Of a stretch of DNA of 64,000 nucleotides, positions 21,200 to 33,075 are shown piece by piece. The notes under the pieces are model-generated. The model was not told where the DNA came from and did no database searches. It was given only the letters and a program-made list of their open reading frames with translations. The translations under genes were made by a program, and so were the position numbers. The DNA is taken from positions 671,656-735,655 of the forward strand of contig NC_079412.1 in assembly GCF_026213295.1 (NCBI RefSeq). The letters run 5' to 3'. The stretch comes from Gadus chalcogrammus. Taxonomy: Eukaryota > Chordata > Actinopteri > Gadiformes > Gadidae. Numbering within the stretch: position 1 is the stretch's first letter; every line of letters begins with the position of its first letter.

Positions 21200-22077
21200 T
21201 TAATGTATTAAATAGTACATCTCTACTGTCAATACCTGAAGCTTTGCTTAATGATACAGCCAATCAATAGGTTGACTTGCACTAGACCATCCTAAGAGAT
21301 GAAGATATTTGGCCTGCCTGCTAAAAGCAGAGGTGGAAAACTGGTGTGGCAGATTTCAATCATGGAGCGGGGTATCCAATGGATTTCTAGTGCATCAGCT
21401 TAACCGCTTGGCCAGGACAATGGTGCTTATCGACCTCAAGTCTATCAGTTGTTCGAACAGTAACAGACTGCAACGCTTGAGGCTGTGTGATCAAATTGTG
21501 AAATAGTCCTACACCCTTGACCACAGCTTGCTTTGATCACATCTTAGTGATCGGACCTCAGCACTCCTACACGAGAAGCTTTACAGATGAGCCGAAAACA
21601 GATTACTTCAATTGTACATGTGGCAACCGATACATGAAAGTTTGCTTAACGATACAAGAGGGGAAATCGGTTATTGACTGGCAGTACGGTATCATACATT
21701 TCTTAGAGAAGTAGTCTGCGTACAGATAGCAGAACTGGCCAACGCTTGTCGGCAGGCCTGAATCTTCGTCGTGACGCAACAATGTTTTTCTCTTCGGTGG
21801 CTGTCAACACTTAATGCATAAACGTACCGTACTCATATCAATGTGTTGACCGGCACTAGCTTTTGAGCGCACACTAGCTGTTGAGCGCACAAGCGCACAA
21901 TAGCGTGCGCTTTTGAAATCGCACGCACTGATTAACCTGTATCGTTGACGACAACACAGTTTCAATTCTCTCACTTGTTTCGAACAAAAGCATTCGGCAA
22001 CATCTTTGGTAGGTTAAGCATTGCGTGACCTCATTTGATCAATATAGCACTCACCTGACTTTTCTAGGGCAATCAAA

Positions 22078-22149
22078 TGGAGATGCCGGGGATTGAACCC
22101 GGGGCCTCATACATGCAAAGCATGCGCTCTACCACTGAGCTACATCCCC
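22078..22149 (-). tRNA. tRNA-Ala (TGC), unit 7
   Basis: Intact form. Confidence 0.92.
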
Positions 22150-22482
22150 TTACTGCTAGAGTATGTACATTTTAAACCGGATTCGGAACACACCAAGGGT
22201 TTGTTCCGTGTGCCATGTATAGATCCTCGTACATGGCATTCAGCACTTGGACCTGACAACACTAGTCTTCAGATCTATCAGACCTTGAAATATTTACATT
22301 TTATGTTTGGAGAACATGTTGTCAAAAAACATCGAATGCTAAGAGCCTGTCCAGATAATGCCAGGTTTTAAATATGTCACCTTCTACATGCTTAGATTAA
22401 CATATTTGCACTGATTTCATGCAGTCTCACCGTAATATGTGTTGGCTGACCAAGGGAATGAAAATTCGTAATCAGAAAGAAC

Positions 22483-22564
22483 CGTTGTCGGCAGGATTCG
22501 AACCTGCGCGGGGAGACCCCAATGGATTTCTAGTCCATCGCCTTAACCACTCGGCCACGACAAC
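22483..22564 (-). tRNA. tRNA-Ser (AGA), unit 7
   Basis: No difference seen from the unit-1 gene; only the flank differs (acgctt). Confidence 0.95.
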
Positions 22565-22696
22565 ACGCTTGTATCGATCCAATTCTCTGGCTTTTTGGAA
22601 CAGGAAGAGTCTGGAACACTTAGGGTAGGTTAAGCCTTGCTTGATCTAATTTTGAAATAATCTTCAAATTGACTGAAGCTAGCTTTGATCACATCT

Positions 22697-22768
22697 TGGA
22701 GACGGCAGGCATTGAACCTCAGGCCTTCTACATGAGAAGCATACGCTTTGCCGTTGAGAGAAGTCCCC
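22697..22768 (-). pseudogene. CTC pseudo-tRNA (C), unit 7
   Basis: Identical to the unit-1 copy. Confidence 0.7.
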
Positions 22769-23045
22769 TGTGTTACTTCAATTGTACATCTGTAAAACCG
22801 ATTCCTGAAGCTTTGCTTAACGATAGAAGGGACAAATAGGTCATTAGTTGGCACTAGGGTATCATACATTTTATAGAGAATTTAGCTTGCCTGCCGCTGT
22901 TTTCATTGATGGAAAGTCTATTGCATTGATGGATTGCAAGCTTACAACCACAAGCAAGATTGCCAGTTAGGACAATTCCGTTTTTTTTAACTGCAAGAAA
23001 CACTTTTATCACATCTACACCAGATGATGCTGTTGCAAAAAGTGT

Positions 23046-23119
23046 AGGTACTGCTGGGAGTTGAAACCAGGGTCTCCTGTTTACAAGACAGGCGCTTTCA
23101 CCAGCTAAGCCACAGCACC
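23046..23119 (-). tRNA. tRNA-Thr (TGT), unit 7, box B defect
   Basis: gttgaaaccag replaces gttgaacccag. This breaks the conserved 53-61 pair and changes box B to GGTTTCAAC, so transcription is probably impaired. Confidence 0.65.
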
Positions 23120-23445
23120 CCTATGGTAATGTTTACTTGAGACACCAATGAAAAAGGTCTCATGTAGCGTGACCCGATCATGTGTTAAGCTATCAGAACT
23201 GGCGGCTAAAGGAATTCCAATTGAGTAGGTTACTTACATTATACAACTTACTGATGTGATTAGAACACTGCCTCTTCTGTGAACTAGACAGTCACTATGA
23301 CAGTCCAAGCCACAGCACCCCTCTCAGTTCAGGAGTAATGCTTCAGCAATTGATTGGGAAGACAACGAAAGAGGTCTGCAGTACCATGACATATTTCTGT
23401 TGATCCTTTAAACAGCCCCTTAAACATACACTGATTAACCTGTAC

Positions 23446-23524
23446 CGTTGACGGCAGGATTCGAACCTGCGCGGGGAGACCCCATTGGATTTCTAGTCCA
23501 TCACCGTAACCACACAGTATCGAC
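23446..23524 (-). pseudogene. degenerate tRNA-Ser (E), unit 7
   Basis: As the unit-1 copy, plus cccattgga. Confidence 0.74.
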
Positions 23525-23718
23525 GTTTCAAATTCTCTATCTTGTTCAAACATTAGCATTCTGCAACATTTTTGGTATGTAAAGCATTGCGTGACCTCAT
23601 TTTGTTTAAAAATTCATCACACAGTAACATTCAGCAATGTTTCGTGATCGGATCATTTTTGACTTCTACCTTATAAAAGGGATTCATTCATAATTCACCC
23701 GTCACCTTCACTACAATT

Positions 23719-23789
23719 TGGAGATGCCGGGGATTGAACCCGGGACCTCATACATGCGAAGCATGCGCTCTACCACTGAGCTACATCCC
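23719..23789 (-). tRNA. tRNA-Ala (CGC), unit 7, one base short
   Basis: 71 bases: the 5' run of four G is reduced to three (catccca), which unpairs the acceptor end. Confidence 0.75.
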
Positions 23790-24703
23790 ATTATGTAATA
23801 AATAGTACATCTCTACTGTCAATACCTGAAGCTATGCTTAATGATACAGCCAATCAATAGGTTGACTTGCACTAGACCATCCTAAGAGATGAAGATATTT
23901 GGCCTGCCTGCTAAAAGCAGAGGTGGAAAACTGGTGTGGCAGATTTCAATCATGGAGCGGGGTATCCAATGGATTTCTAGTGCATCAGCTTAACCGCTTG
24001 GCCAGGACAATGGTGCTTATCGACCTCAAGTCTATCAGTTGTTCGAACAGTAACAGACTGCAACGCTTGAGGCTGTGTGATCAAATTGTGAAATAGTCCT
24101 ACACCCTTGACCACAGCTTGCTTTGATCACATCTTAGTGATCGGACCTCAGCACTCCTACATGAGAAGCTTTACAGATGAGCCGAAAACAGATTACTTCA
24201 ATTGTACATGTGGCAACCGATACATGAAAGTTTGCTTAACGATACAAGAGGGGAAATCGGTTATTGACTGGCAGTACGGTATCATACATTTCTTAGAGAA
24301 GTAGTCTGCGTACAGATAGCAGAACTGGCCAACGCTTGTCGGCAGGCCTGAATCTTCGTCGTGACGCAACAATGTTTTTCTCTTCGGTGGCTGTCAACAC
24401 TTAATGCATAAACGTACCGTACTCATATCAATGTGTTGACCGGCACTAGCTTTTGAGCGCACACTAGCTTTTGAGCGCACAAGCGCACACTAGCGCACAC
24501 TAGCTTTTGAGCGCACAAGCACACAAAAGCGTGCGCTTTTGAAATCGCACGCACTGATTAACCTGTATCGTTGACGACAACACAGTTTCAATTCTCTCAC
24601 TTGTTTCGAACAATAGCATTCGGCAACATCTTTGGTAGGTTAAGCATTGCGTGACCTCATTTGATCAATATAGCACTCACCTGACTTTTCTAGGGCAATC
24701 AAA

Positions 24704-24775
24704 TGGCGATGCCGGTGATTGAACCCGGGGCCTCATACATGCAAAGCATACACACTACCACTGAGCTACATCCCC
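24704..24775 (-). pseudogene. decayed tRNA-Ala (TGC), unit 8
   Basis: Unit-2 haplotype with one more change (catacacac). Confidence 0.62.
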
Positions 24776-25070
24776 ATACTGCTAGAGTATGTACATTTTA
24801 AACCGGCTTCAGCACTTGGGATTCAGCACTTGGACCTGACAACACTAGTCTTCAGATCTATCAGACCTTGAAATATTTACATTTTATGTTTGGAGAACAT
24901 GTTGTCAAAAACATCGAATGCTAAGAGCCTGTCCAGATAATACCAGGTTTTAAATATGTCACCTTCTACATGCTTAGATTAACATATTTGCACTGATTTC
25001 ATGCAGTCTCACCGTAACATGTGTATGTGTTGGCTGACCAAGGGAATGAAAATTCGTGATCAGAAATAAC

Positions 25071-25152
25071 CGTTGTCGGCAGGATTCGAACCTGCGCGGG
25101 GAGACCCCAATGGATTTCTAGTCCATCGCCTTAACCACTCGGCCACGACAAC
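25071..25152 (-). tRNA. tRNA-Ser (AGA), unit 8
   Basis: Gene unchanged; 3' flank gatcagaaataac as in units 1 and 4. Confidence 0.95.
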
Positions 25153-25284
25153 ACACTTGTATAGTTCCAATTCTCTGGCTTTTTGGAACAGGAAGAGTCT
25201 GGAACACTTAGGGTAGGTTAAGCCTTGCTTGATCTAATTTTGAAATAATCTTCAAATTGACTGAAGCTAGCTTTGATCACATCT

Positions 25285-25356
25285 TGGAGACGGCAGGCAT
25301 TGAACCTCAGGCCTTCTACATGAGAAGCATACGCTTTGCCGTTGAGAGAAGTCCCC
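25285..25356 (-). pseudogene. CTC pseudo-tRNA (C), unit 8
   Basis: Identical to the unit-1 copy. Confidence 0.7.
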
Positions 25357-25633
25357 TGTGTTACTTCAATTGTACATCTGTAAAACCGATTCCTGAAGCT
25401 TTGCTTAACGATAGAAGGGACAAATAGGTCATTAGTTGGCACTAGGGTATCATACATTTTATAGAGAATTTAGCTTGCCTGCCGCTGTTTTCATTGATGG
25501 AAAGTCTATTGCATTGATGGATTGCAAGCTTACAACCACAAGCAAGATTGCCAGTTAGGACAATTCCGTTTTTTTTAACTGCAAGAAACACTTTTATCAC
25601 ATCTACACCAGATGATGCTGTTGCAAAAAGTGT

Positions 25634-25707
25634 AGGTACTGCTGGGAGTTGAAACCAGGGTCTCCTGTTTACAAGACAGGCGCTTTCACCAGCTAAGCCA
25701 CAGCACC
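25634..25707 (-). tRNA. tRNA-Thr (TGT), unit 8, box B defect
   Basis: Same gttgaaaccag change as unit 7. Confidence 0.65.
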
Positions 25708-26033
25708 CCTATGGTAATGTTTACTTGAGACACCAATGAAAAAGGTCTCATGTAGCGTGACCCGATCATGTGTTAAGCTATCAGAACTGGCGGCTAAAGG
25801 AATTCCAATTGAGTAGGTTACTTACATTATACAACTTACTGATGTGATTAGAACACTGCCTCTTCTGTGAACTAGACAGTCACTATGACAGTCCAAGCCA
25901 CAGCACCCCTCTCAGTTCAGGAGTAATGCTTCAGCAATTGATTGGGAAGACAACGAAAGAGGTCTGCAGTACCATGACATATTTCTGTTGATCCTTTAAA
26001 CAGCCCCTTAAACATACACTGATTAACCTGTAC

Positions 26034-26112
26034 CGTTGACGGCAGGATTCGAACCTGCGCGGGGAGACCCCATTGGATTTCTAGTCCATCACCGTAACCA
26101 CACAGTATCGAC
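26034..26112 (-). pseudogene. degenerate tRNA-Ser (E), unit 8
   Basis: As the unit-7 copy. Confidence 0.74.
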
Positions 26113-26304
26113 GTTTCAATCTCTATCTTGTTCAAACATTAGCATTCTGCAACATTTTTGGTATGTAAAGCATTGCGTGACCTCATTTTGTTTAAAAATT
26201 CATCACACAGTAACATTCAGCAATGTTTCGTGATCGGATCATTTTTGACTTCTACCTTATAAAAGGGATTCATTTATAATTCACCCGTCACCTTCACTAC
26301 AAAT

Positions 26305-26376
26305 TGGAGATGCCGGGGATTGAACCCGGGACCTCATACATGCGAAGCATGCGCTCTACCACTGAGCTACATCCCC
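26305..26376 (-). tRNA. tRNA-Ala (CGC), unit 8
   Basis: Intact gene; the flank reads aaattgg. Confidence 0.93.
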
Positions 26377-27290
26377 ATTATGTAATAAATAGTACATCTC
26401 TACTGTCAATACCTGAAGCTATGCTTAATGATACAGCCAATCAATAGGTTGACTTGCACTAGACCATCCTAAGAGATGAAGATATTTGGCCTGCCTGCTA
26501 AAAGCAGAGGTGGAAAACTGGTGTGGCAGATTTCAATCATGGAGCGGGGTATCCAATGGATTTCTAGTGCATCAGCTTAACCGCTTGGCCAGGACAATGG
26601 TGCTTATCGACCTCAAGTCTATCAGTTGTTCGAACAGTAACAGACTGCAACGCTTGAGGCTGTGTGATCAAATTGTGAAATAGTCCTACACCCTTGACCA
26701 CAGCTTGCTTTGATCACATCTTAGTGATCGGACCTCAGCACTCCTACATGAGAAGCTTTACAGATGAGCCGAAAACAGATTACTTCAATTGTACATGTGG
26801 CAACCGATACATGAAAGTTTGCTTAACGATACAAGAGGGGAAATCGGTTATTGACTGGCAGTACGGTATCATACATTTCTTAGAGAAGTAGTCTGCGTAC
26901 AGATAGCAGAACTGGCCAACGCTTGTCGGCAGGCCTGAATCTTCGTCGTGACGCAACAATGTTTTTCTCTTCGGTGGCTGTCAACACTTAATGCATAAAC
27001 GTACCGTACTCATATCAATGTGTTGACCGGCACTAGCTTTTGAGCGCACACTAGCTTTTGAGCGCACAAGCGCACACTAGCGCACACTAGCTTTTGAGCG
27101 CACAAGCACACAAAAGCGTGCGCTTTTGAAATCGCACGCACTGATTAACCTGTATCGTTGACGACAACACAGTTTCAATTCTCTCACTTGTTTCGAACAA
27201 TAGCATTCGGCAACATCTTTGGTAGGTTAAGCATTGCGTGACCTCATTTGATCAATATAGCACTCACCTGACTTTTCTAGGGCAATCAAA

Positions 27291-27362
27291 TGGCGATGCC
27301 GGTGATTGAACCCGGGGCCTCATACATGCAAAGCATACACACTACCACTGAGCTACATCCCC
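27291..27362 (-). pseudogene. decayed tRNA-Ala (TGC), unit 9
   Basis: As unit 8. Confidence 0.62.
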
Positions 27363-27658
27363 ATACTGCTAGAGTATGTACATTTTAAACCGGCTTCAGC
27401 ACTTGGGATTCAGCACTTGGACCTGACAACACTAGTCTTCAGATCTATCAGACCTTGAAATATTTACATTTTATGTTTGGAGAACATGTTGTCAAAAAAC
27501 ATCGAATGCTAAGAGCCTGTCCAGATAATACCAGGTTTTAAATATGTCACCTTCTACATGCTTAGATTAACATATTTGCACTGATTTCATGCAGTCTCAC
27601 CGTAATATGTGTATGTGTTGGCTGACCAAGGGAATGAAAATTCGTAATCAGAAAGAAC

Positions 27659-27740
27659 CGTTGTCGGCAGGATTCGAACCTGCGCGGGGAGACCCCAATG
27701 GATTTCTAGTCCATCGCCTTAACCACTCGGCCACGACAAC
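27659..27740 (-). tRNA. tRNA-Ser (AGA), unit 9
   Basis: No difference seen from the unit-1 gene. Confidence 0.95.
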
Positions 27741-27872
27741 ACACTTGTATAGACCCAATTCTCTGGCATTTTGGAACAGGAAGAGTCTGGAACACTTGGG
27801 GTAGGTTAAGCCTTGCTTGATCTAATTTTGAAATAATCTTCAAATTGACTGAAGCTAGCTTTGATCACATCT

Positions 27873-27944
27873 TGGAGACGGCAGGCATTGAACCTCAGGC
27901 CTTCTACATGAGAAGCATACGCTTTGCCGTTGAGAGAAGTCCCC
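27873..27944 (-). pseudogene. CTC pseudo-tRNA (C), unit 9
   Basis: Identical to the unit-1 copy. Confidence 0.7.
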
Positions 27945-28221
27945 TGTGTTACTTCAATTGTACATCTGTAAAACCGATTCCTGAAGCTTTGCTTAACGAT
28001 AGAAGGGACAAATAGGTCATTAGTTGGCACTAGGGTATCATACATTTTATAGAGAATTTAGCTTGCCTGCCGCTGTTTTCATTGATGGAAAGTCTATTGC
28101 ATTGATGGATTGCAAGCTTACAACCACAAGCAAGATTGCCAGTTAGGACAATTCCGTTTTTTTTAACTGCAAGAAACACTTTTATCACATCTACACCAGA
28201 TGATGCTGTTGCAAAAAGTGT

Positions 28222-28318
28222 AGGTACTGCTGGGAGTTGAACCCAGGGTCTCCTGTTTACAAGACAGGCGCTTTCACCAGCTATTTCTAGTCCATCACCT
28301 TAACCACACAGTTTCGAC
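28222..28318 (-). pseudogene. Ser/Thr chimeric tRNA, unit 9
   Basis: Same junction as unit 5. Confidence 0.85.
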
Positions 28319-28511
28319 GTTTCAATTCTCTATCTTGTTCAAACATTAGCATTCTGCAACATTTTTGGTATGTAAAGCATTGCGTGACCTAATTTTGTTT
28401 AAAAATTCATCACACAGTAACATTCAGCAATGTTTCGTGATCGGATCATTTTTGACTTCTACCTTATAAAAGGGATTCATTTATAATTCACCCGTCACCT
28501 TCACTACAATT

Positions 28512-28583
28512 TGGAGATGCCGGGGATTGAACCCGGGACCGCATACATGCGAAGCATGCGCTCTACCACTGAGCTACATCCCC
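28512..28583 (-). tRNA. tRNA-Ala (CGC), unit 9
   Basis: gggaccgcat variant as in unit 6. Confidence 0.9.
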
Positions 28584-29147
28584 TTAATGTATTAAATAGT
28601 ACATCTCTACTGTCAATACCTGAAGCTTTGCTTAATGATACAGCCAATCAATAGGTTGACTTGCACTAGACCATCCTAAGAGATGAAGATATTTGGCCTG
28701 CCTGCTAAAAGCAGAGGTGGAAAACTGGTGTGGCAGATTTCAATCATGGAGCGGGGTATCCAATGGATTTCTAGTGCATCAGCTTAACCGCTTGGCCAGG
28801 ACAATGGTGCTTATCGACCTCAATTCTATCAGTTGTTCGAACAGTAACAGACTGCAACGCTTGAGGCTGTGTGATCAAATTGTGAAATAGTCCTACACCC
28901 TTGACCACAGCTTGCTTTGATCACATCTTAGTGATCGGACCTCAGCACTCCTACACGAGAAGCTTTACAGATGAGCCGAAAACAGATTACTTCAATTGTA
29001 CATGTGGCAACCGATACATGAAAGTTTGCTTAACGATACAAGAGGGGAAATCGGTTATTGCATTCGGCAACATCTTTGGTAGGTTAAGCATTGCGTGACC
29101 TCATTTGATCAATATAGCACTCACCTGACTTTTCTAGGGCAATCAAA

Positions 29148-29219
29148 TGGAGATGCCGGGGATTGAACCCGGGGCCTCATACATGCAAAGCATGCGCTCT
29201 ACCACTGAGCTACATCCCC
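29148..29219 (-). tRNA. tRNA-Ala (TGC), unit 10
   Basis: Intact form. Confidence 0.92.
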
Positions 29220-29558
29220 TTACTGCTAGAGTATGTACATTTTAAACCGGATTCGGAACACACCAAGGGTTTGTTCCGTGTGCCATGTATAGATCCTCGT
29301 ACATGGCATTCAGCACTTGGACCTGACAACACTAGTCTTCAGATCTATCAGACCTTGAAATATTTACATTTTATGTTTGGAGAACATGTTGTCAAAAAAC
29401 ATCGAATGCTAAGAGCCTGTCCAGATAATGCCAGGTTTTAAATATGTCACCTTCTACATGCTTAGATTAACATATTTGCACTGATTTCATGCAGTCTCAC
29501 CGTAATATGTGTATGTGTTGGCTGACCAAGGGAATGAAAATTCGTAATCAGAAAGAAC

Positions 29559-29640
29559 CGTTGTCGGCAGGATTCGAACCTGCGCTGGGAGACCCCAATG
29601 GATTTCTAGTCCATCGCCTTAACCACTCGGCCACGACAAC
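29559..29640 (-). tRNA. tRNA-Ser (AGA), unit 10
   Basis: One variable-arm change (gcgctggga). Confidence 0.88.
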
Positions 29641-29772
29641 ACACTTGTATAGACCCAATTCTCTGGCATTTTGGAACAGGAAGAGTCTGGAACACTTAGG
29701 GTAGGTTAAGCCTTGCTTGATCTAATTTTGAAATAATCTTCAAATTGACTGAAGCTAGCTTTGATCACATCT

Positions 29773-29844
29773 TGGAGACGGCAGGCATTGAACCTCAGGC
29801 CTTCTACATGAGAAGCATACGCTTTGCCGTTGAGAGAAGTCCCC
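29773..29844 (-). pseudogene. CTC pseudo-tRNA (C), unit 10
   Basis: Identical to the unit-1 copy. Confidence 0.7.
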
Positions 29845-30121
29845 TGTGTTACTTCAATTGTACATCTGTAAAACCGATTCCTGAAGCTTTGCTTAACGAT
29901 AGAAGGGACAAATAGGTCATTAGTTGGCACTAGGGTATCATACATTTTATAGAGAATTTAGCTTGCCTGCCGCTGTTTTCATTGATGGAAAGTCTATTGC
30001 ATTGATGGATTGCAAGCTTACAACCACAAGCAAGATTGCCAGTTAGGACAATTCCGTTTTTTTTAACTGCAAGAAACACTTTTATCACATCTACACCAGA
30101 TGATGCTGTTGCAAAAAGTCT

Positions 30122-30218
30122 AGGTACTGCTGGGAGTTGAACCCAGGGTCTCCTGTTTACAAGACAGGCGCTTTCACCAGCTATTTCTAGTCCATCACCT
30201 TAACCACACAGTTTCGAC
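30122..30218 (-). pseudogene. Ser/Thr chimeric tRNA, unit 10
   Basis: Same junction; 3' flank reads aagtctagg. Confidence 0.85.
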
Positions 30219-30411
30219 GTTTCAATTCTCTATCTTGTTCAAACATTAGCATTCTGCAACATTTTTGGTATGTAAAGCATTGCGTGACCTAATTTTGTTT
30301 AAAAATTCATCACACAGTAACATTCAGCAATGTTTCGTGATCGGATCATTTTTGACTTCTACCTTATAAAAGGGATTCATTTATAATTCACCCGTCACCT
30401 TCACTACAATT

Positions 30412-30483
30412 TGGAGATGCCGGAGATTGAACCCGGGACCGCATACATGCGAAGCATGCGCTCTACCACTGAGCTACATGCCC
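30412..30483 (-). tRNA. tRNA-Ala (CGC), unit 10, variant
   Basis: catgccc causes an acceptor mismatch and ccggaga a T-stem G-U. Doubtful function. Confidence 0.72.
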
Positions 30484-31361
30484 TTAATGTATTAAATTGT
30501 ACATCTCTACTGTCAATACCTGAAGCTTTGCTTAATGATACAGCCAATCAATAGGTTGACTTGCACTAGACCATCCTAAGAGATGAAGATATTTGGCCTG
30601 CCTGCTAAAAGCAGAGGTGGAAAACTGGTGTGGCAGATTTCAATCATGGAGCGGGGTATCCAATGGATTTCTAGTGCATCAGCTTAACCGCTTGGCCAGG
30701 ACAATGGTGCTTATCGACCTCAAGTCTATCAGTTGTTCGAACAGTAACAGACTGCAACGCTTGAGGCTGTGTGATCAAATTGTGAAATAGTCCTACACCC
30801 TTGACCACAGCTTGCTTTGATCACATCTTAGTGATCGGACCTCAGCACTCCTACACGAGAAGCTTTACAGATGAGCCGAAAACAGATTACTTCAATTGTA
30901 CATGTGGCAACCGATACATGAAAGTTTGCTTAACGATACAAGAGGGGAAATCGGTTATTGACTGGCAGTACGGTATCATACATTTCTTAGAGAAGTAGTC
31001 TGCGTACAGATAGCAGAACTGGCCAACGCTTGTCGGCAGGCCTGAATCTTCGTCGTGACGCAACAATGTTTTTCTCTTCGGTGGCTGTCAACACTTAATG
31101 CATAAACGTACCGTACTCATATCAATGTGTTGACCGGCACTAGCTTTTGAGCGCACACTAGCTTTTGAGCGCACAAGCGCACAAAAGCGTGCGCTTTTGA
31201 AATCGCACGCACTGATTAACCTGTATCGTTGACGACAACACAGTTTCAATTCTCTCACTTGTTTCGAACAAAAGCATTCGGCAACATCTTTGGTAGGTTA
31301 AGCATTGCGTGACCTCATTTGATCAATATAGCACTCACCTGACTTTTCTAGGGCAATCAAA

Positions 31362-31433
31362 TGGAGATGCCGGGGATTGAACCCGGGGCCTCATACATGC
31401 AAAGCATGCGCTCTACCACTGAGCTACATCCCC
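31362..31433 (-). tRNA. tRNA-Ala (TGC), unit 11
   Basis: Intact form. Confidence 0.92.
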
Positions 31434-31766
31434 TTACTGCTAGAGTATGTACATTTTAAACCGGATTCGGAACACACCAAGGGTTTGTTCCGTGTGCCAT
31501 GTATAGATCCTCGTACATGGCATTCAGCACTTGGACCTGACAACACTAGTCTTCAGATCTATCAGACCTTGAAATATTTACATTTTATGTTTGGAGAACA
31601 TGTTGTCAAAAAACATCGAATGCTAAGAGCCTGTCCAGATAATGCCAGGTTTTAAATATGTCACCTTCTACATGCTTAGATTAACATATTTGCACTGATT
31701 TCATGCAGTCTCACCGTAATATGTGTTGGCTGACCAAGGGAATGAAAATTCGTAATCAGAAAGAAC

Positions 31767-31848
31767 CGTTGTCGGCAGGATTCGAACCTGCGCGGGGAGA
31801 CCCCAATGGAATTCTAGTCCATCGCCTTAACCACTCGGCCACGACAAC
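31767..31848 (-). tRNA. tRNA-Ser (AGA), unit 11
   Basis: One anticodon-loop change at position 38 (ggaattctag); anticodon AGA kept. Confidence 0.88.
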
Positions 31849-31981
31849 ACACTTGTATAGATCCAATTCTCTGGCATTTTTGGAACAGGAAGAGTCTGGA
31901 ACACTTAGGGTAGGTTAAGCCTTGCTTGATCTAATTTTGAAATAATCTTCAAATTGACTGAAGCTAGCTTTGATCACATCT

Positions 31982-32053
31982 TGGAGACGGCAGGCATTGA
32001 ACCTCAGGCCTTCTACATGAGAAGCATACGCTTTGCCGTTGAGAGAAGTCCCC
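31982..32053 (-). pseudogene. CTC pseudo-tRNA (C), unit 11
   Basis: Identical to the unit-1 copy. Confidence 0.7.
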
Positions 32054-32331
32054 TGTGTTACTTCAATTGTACATCTGTAAAACCGATTCCTGAAGCTTTG
32101 CTTAACGATAGAAGGGACAAATAGGTCATTAGTTGGCACTAGGGTATCATACATTTTATAGAGAATTTAGCTTGCCTGCCGCTGTTTTCATTGATGGAAA
32201 GTCTATTGCATTGATGGATTGCAAGCTTACAACCACAAGCAAGATTGCCAGTTAGGACAATTCCGTTTTTTTTTAACTGCAAGAAACACTTTTATCACAT
32301 CTACACCAGTTGATGCTGTTGCAAAAAGTGT

Positions 32332-32405
32332 AGGTACTGCTGGGAGTTGAACCCAGGGTCTCCTGTTTACAAGACAGGCGCTTTCACCAGCTAAGCCACA
32401 GCACC
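32332..32405 (-). tRNA. tRNA-Thr (TGT), unit 11
   Basis: Cleanest Thr form: all stems pair and the T5 terminator is present. Same tRNA in units 14 and 17. Confidence 0.93.
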
Positions 32406-32731
32406 CCTATGGTAATGTTTACTTGAGACACCAATGAAAAAGGTCTCATGTAGCGTGACCCGATCATGTGTTAAGCTATCAGAACTGGCGGCTAAAGGAA
32501 TTCCAATTGAGTAGGTTACTTACATTATACAACTTACTGATGTGATTAGAACACTGCCTCTTCTGTGAACTAGACAGTCACTATGACAGTCCAAGCCACA
32601 GCACCCCTCTCAGTTCAGGAGTAATGCTTCAGCAATTGATTGGGAAGACAACGAAAGAGGTCTGCAGTACCATGACATATTTCTGTTGATCCTTTAAACA
32701 GCCCCTTAAACATACACTGATTAACCTGTAC

Positions 32732-32810
32732 CGTTGACGGCAGGATTCGAACCTGCGCGGGGAGACCCCATTGGATTTCTAGTCCATCACCGTAACCACA
32801 CAGTTTCGAC
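32732..32810 (-). pseudogene. degenerate tRNA-Ser (E), unit 11
   Basis: As unit 7, with cagtttcgac at the 5' end. Confidence 0.74.
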
Positions 32811-33003
32811 GTTTCAATTCTCTATCTTGTTCAAACATTAGCATTCTGCAACATTTTTGGTATGTAAAGCATTGCGTGACCTCATTTTGTTTAAAAATTC
32901 ATTACACAGTAACATTCAGCAATGTTTCGTGATCGGATCATTTTTGACTTCTACCTTATAAAAGGGATTCATTCATAATTCACCCGTCACCTTCACTACA
33001 ATT

Positions 33004-33075
33004 TGGGGATGCCGGGGATTGAACCCGGGACCTCATACATGCGAAGCATGCGCTCTACCACTGAGCTACATCCCC
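33004..33075 (-). tRNA. tRNA-Ala (CGC), unit 11, perfect acceptor
   Basis: tggggatgcc makes the acceptor stem GGGGATG/CATCCCC fully Watson-Crick. Shared with units 14, 15 and 17. Confidence 0.93.

Larger units (their letters stand above)
19892..22077. repeat. tRNA array unit 6 (2186 bp, short form)
   Basis: Same length as unit 5. G-H block 21342-21601; minisatellite 21854-21926 (73 bp). Confidence 0.9.
22078..24703. repeat. tRNA array unit 7 (2626 bp, full form)
   Basis: The A-B spacer carries the long variant gttccgtgtgccatg (also in units 10 and 11). G-H block 23932-24191; minisatellite 24444-24552 (109 bp). Confidence 0.9.
24704..27290. repeat. tRNA array unit 8 (2587 bp, full form)
   Basis: G-H block 26519-26778; minisatellite 27031-27139 (109 bp). 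Confidence 0.9.
27291..29147. repeat. tRNA array unit 9 (1857 bp, shortest)
   Basis: Has the D-E fusion plus a second deletion at 29060/29061 joining ggttattg to cattcggcaa. This removes the Ser remnant and the minisatellite. G-H block 28726-28985. Confidence 0.9.
29148..31361. repeat. tRNA array unit 10 (2214 bp, short form)
   Basis: G-H block 30626-30885; minisatellite 31138-31210 (73 bp). Confidence 0.9.
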
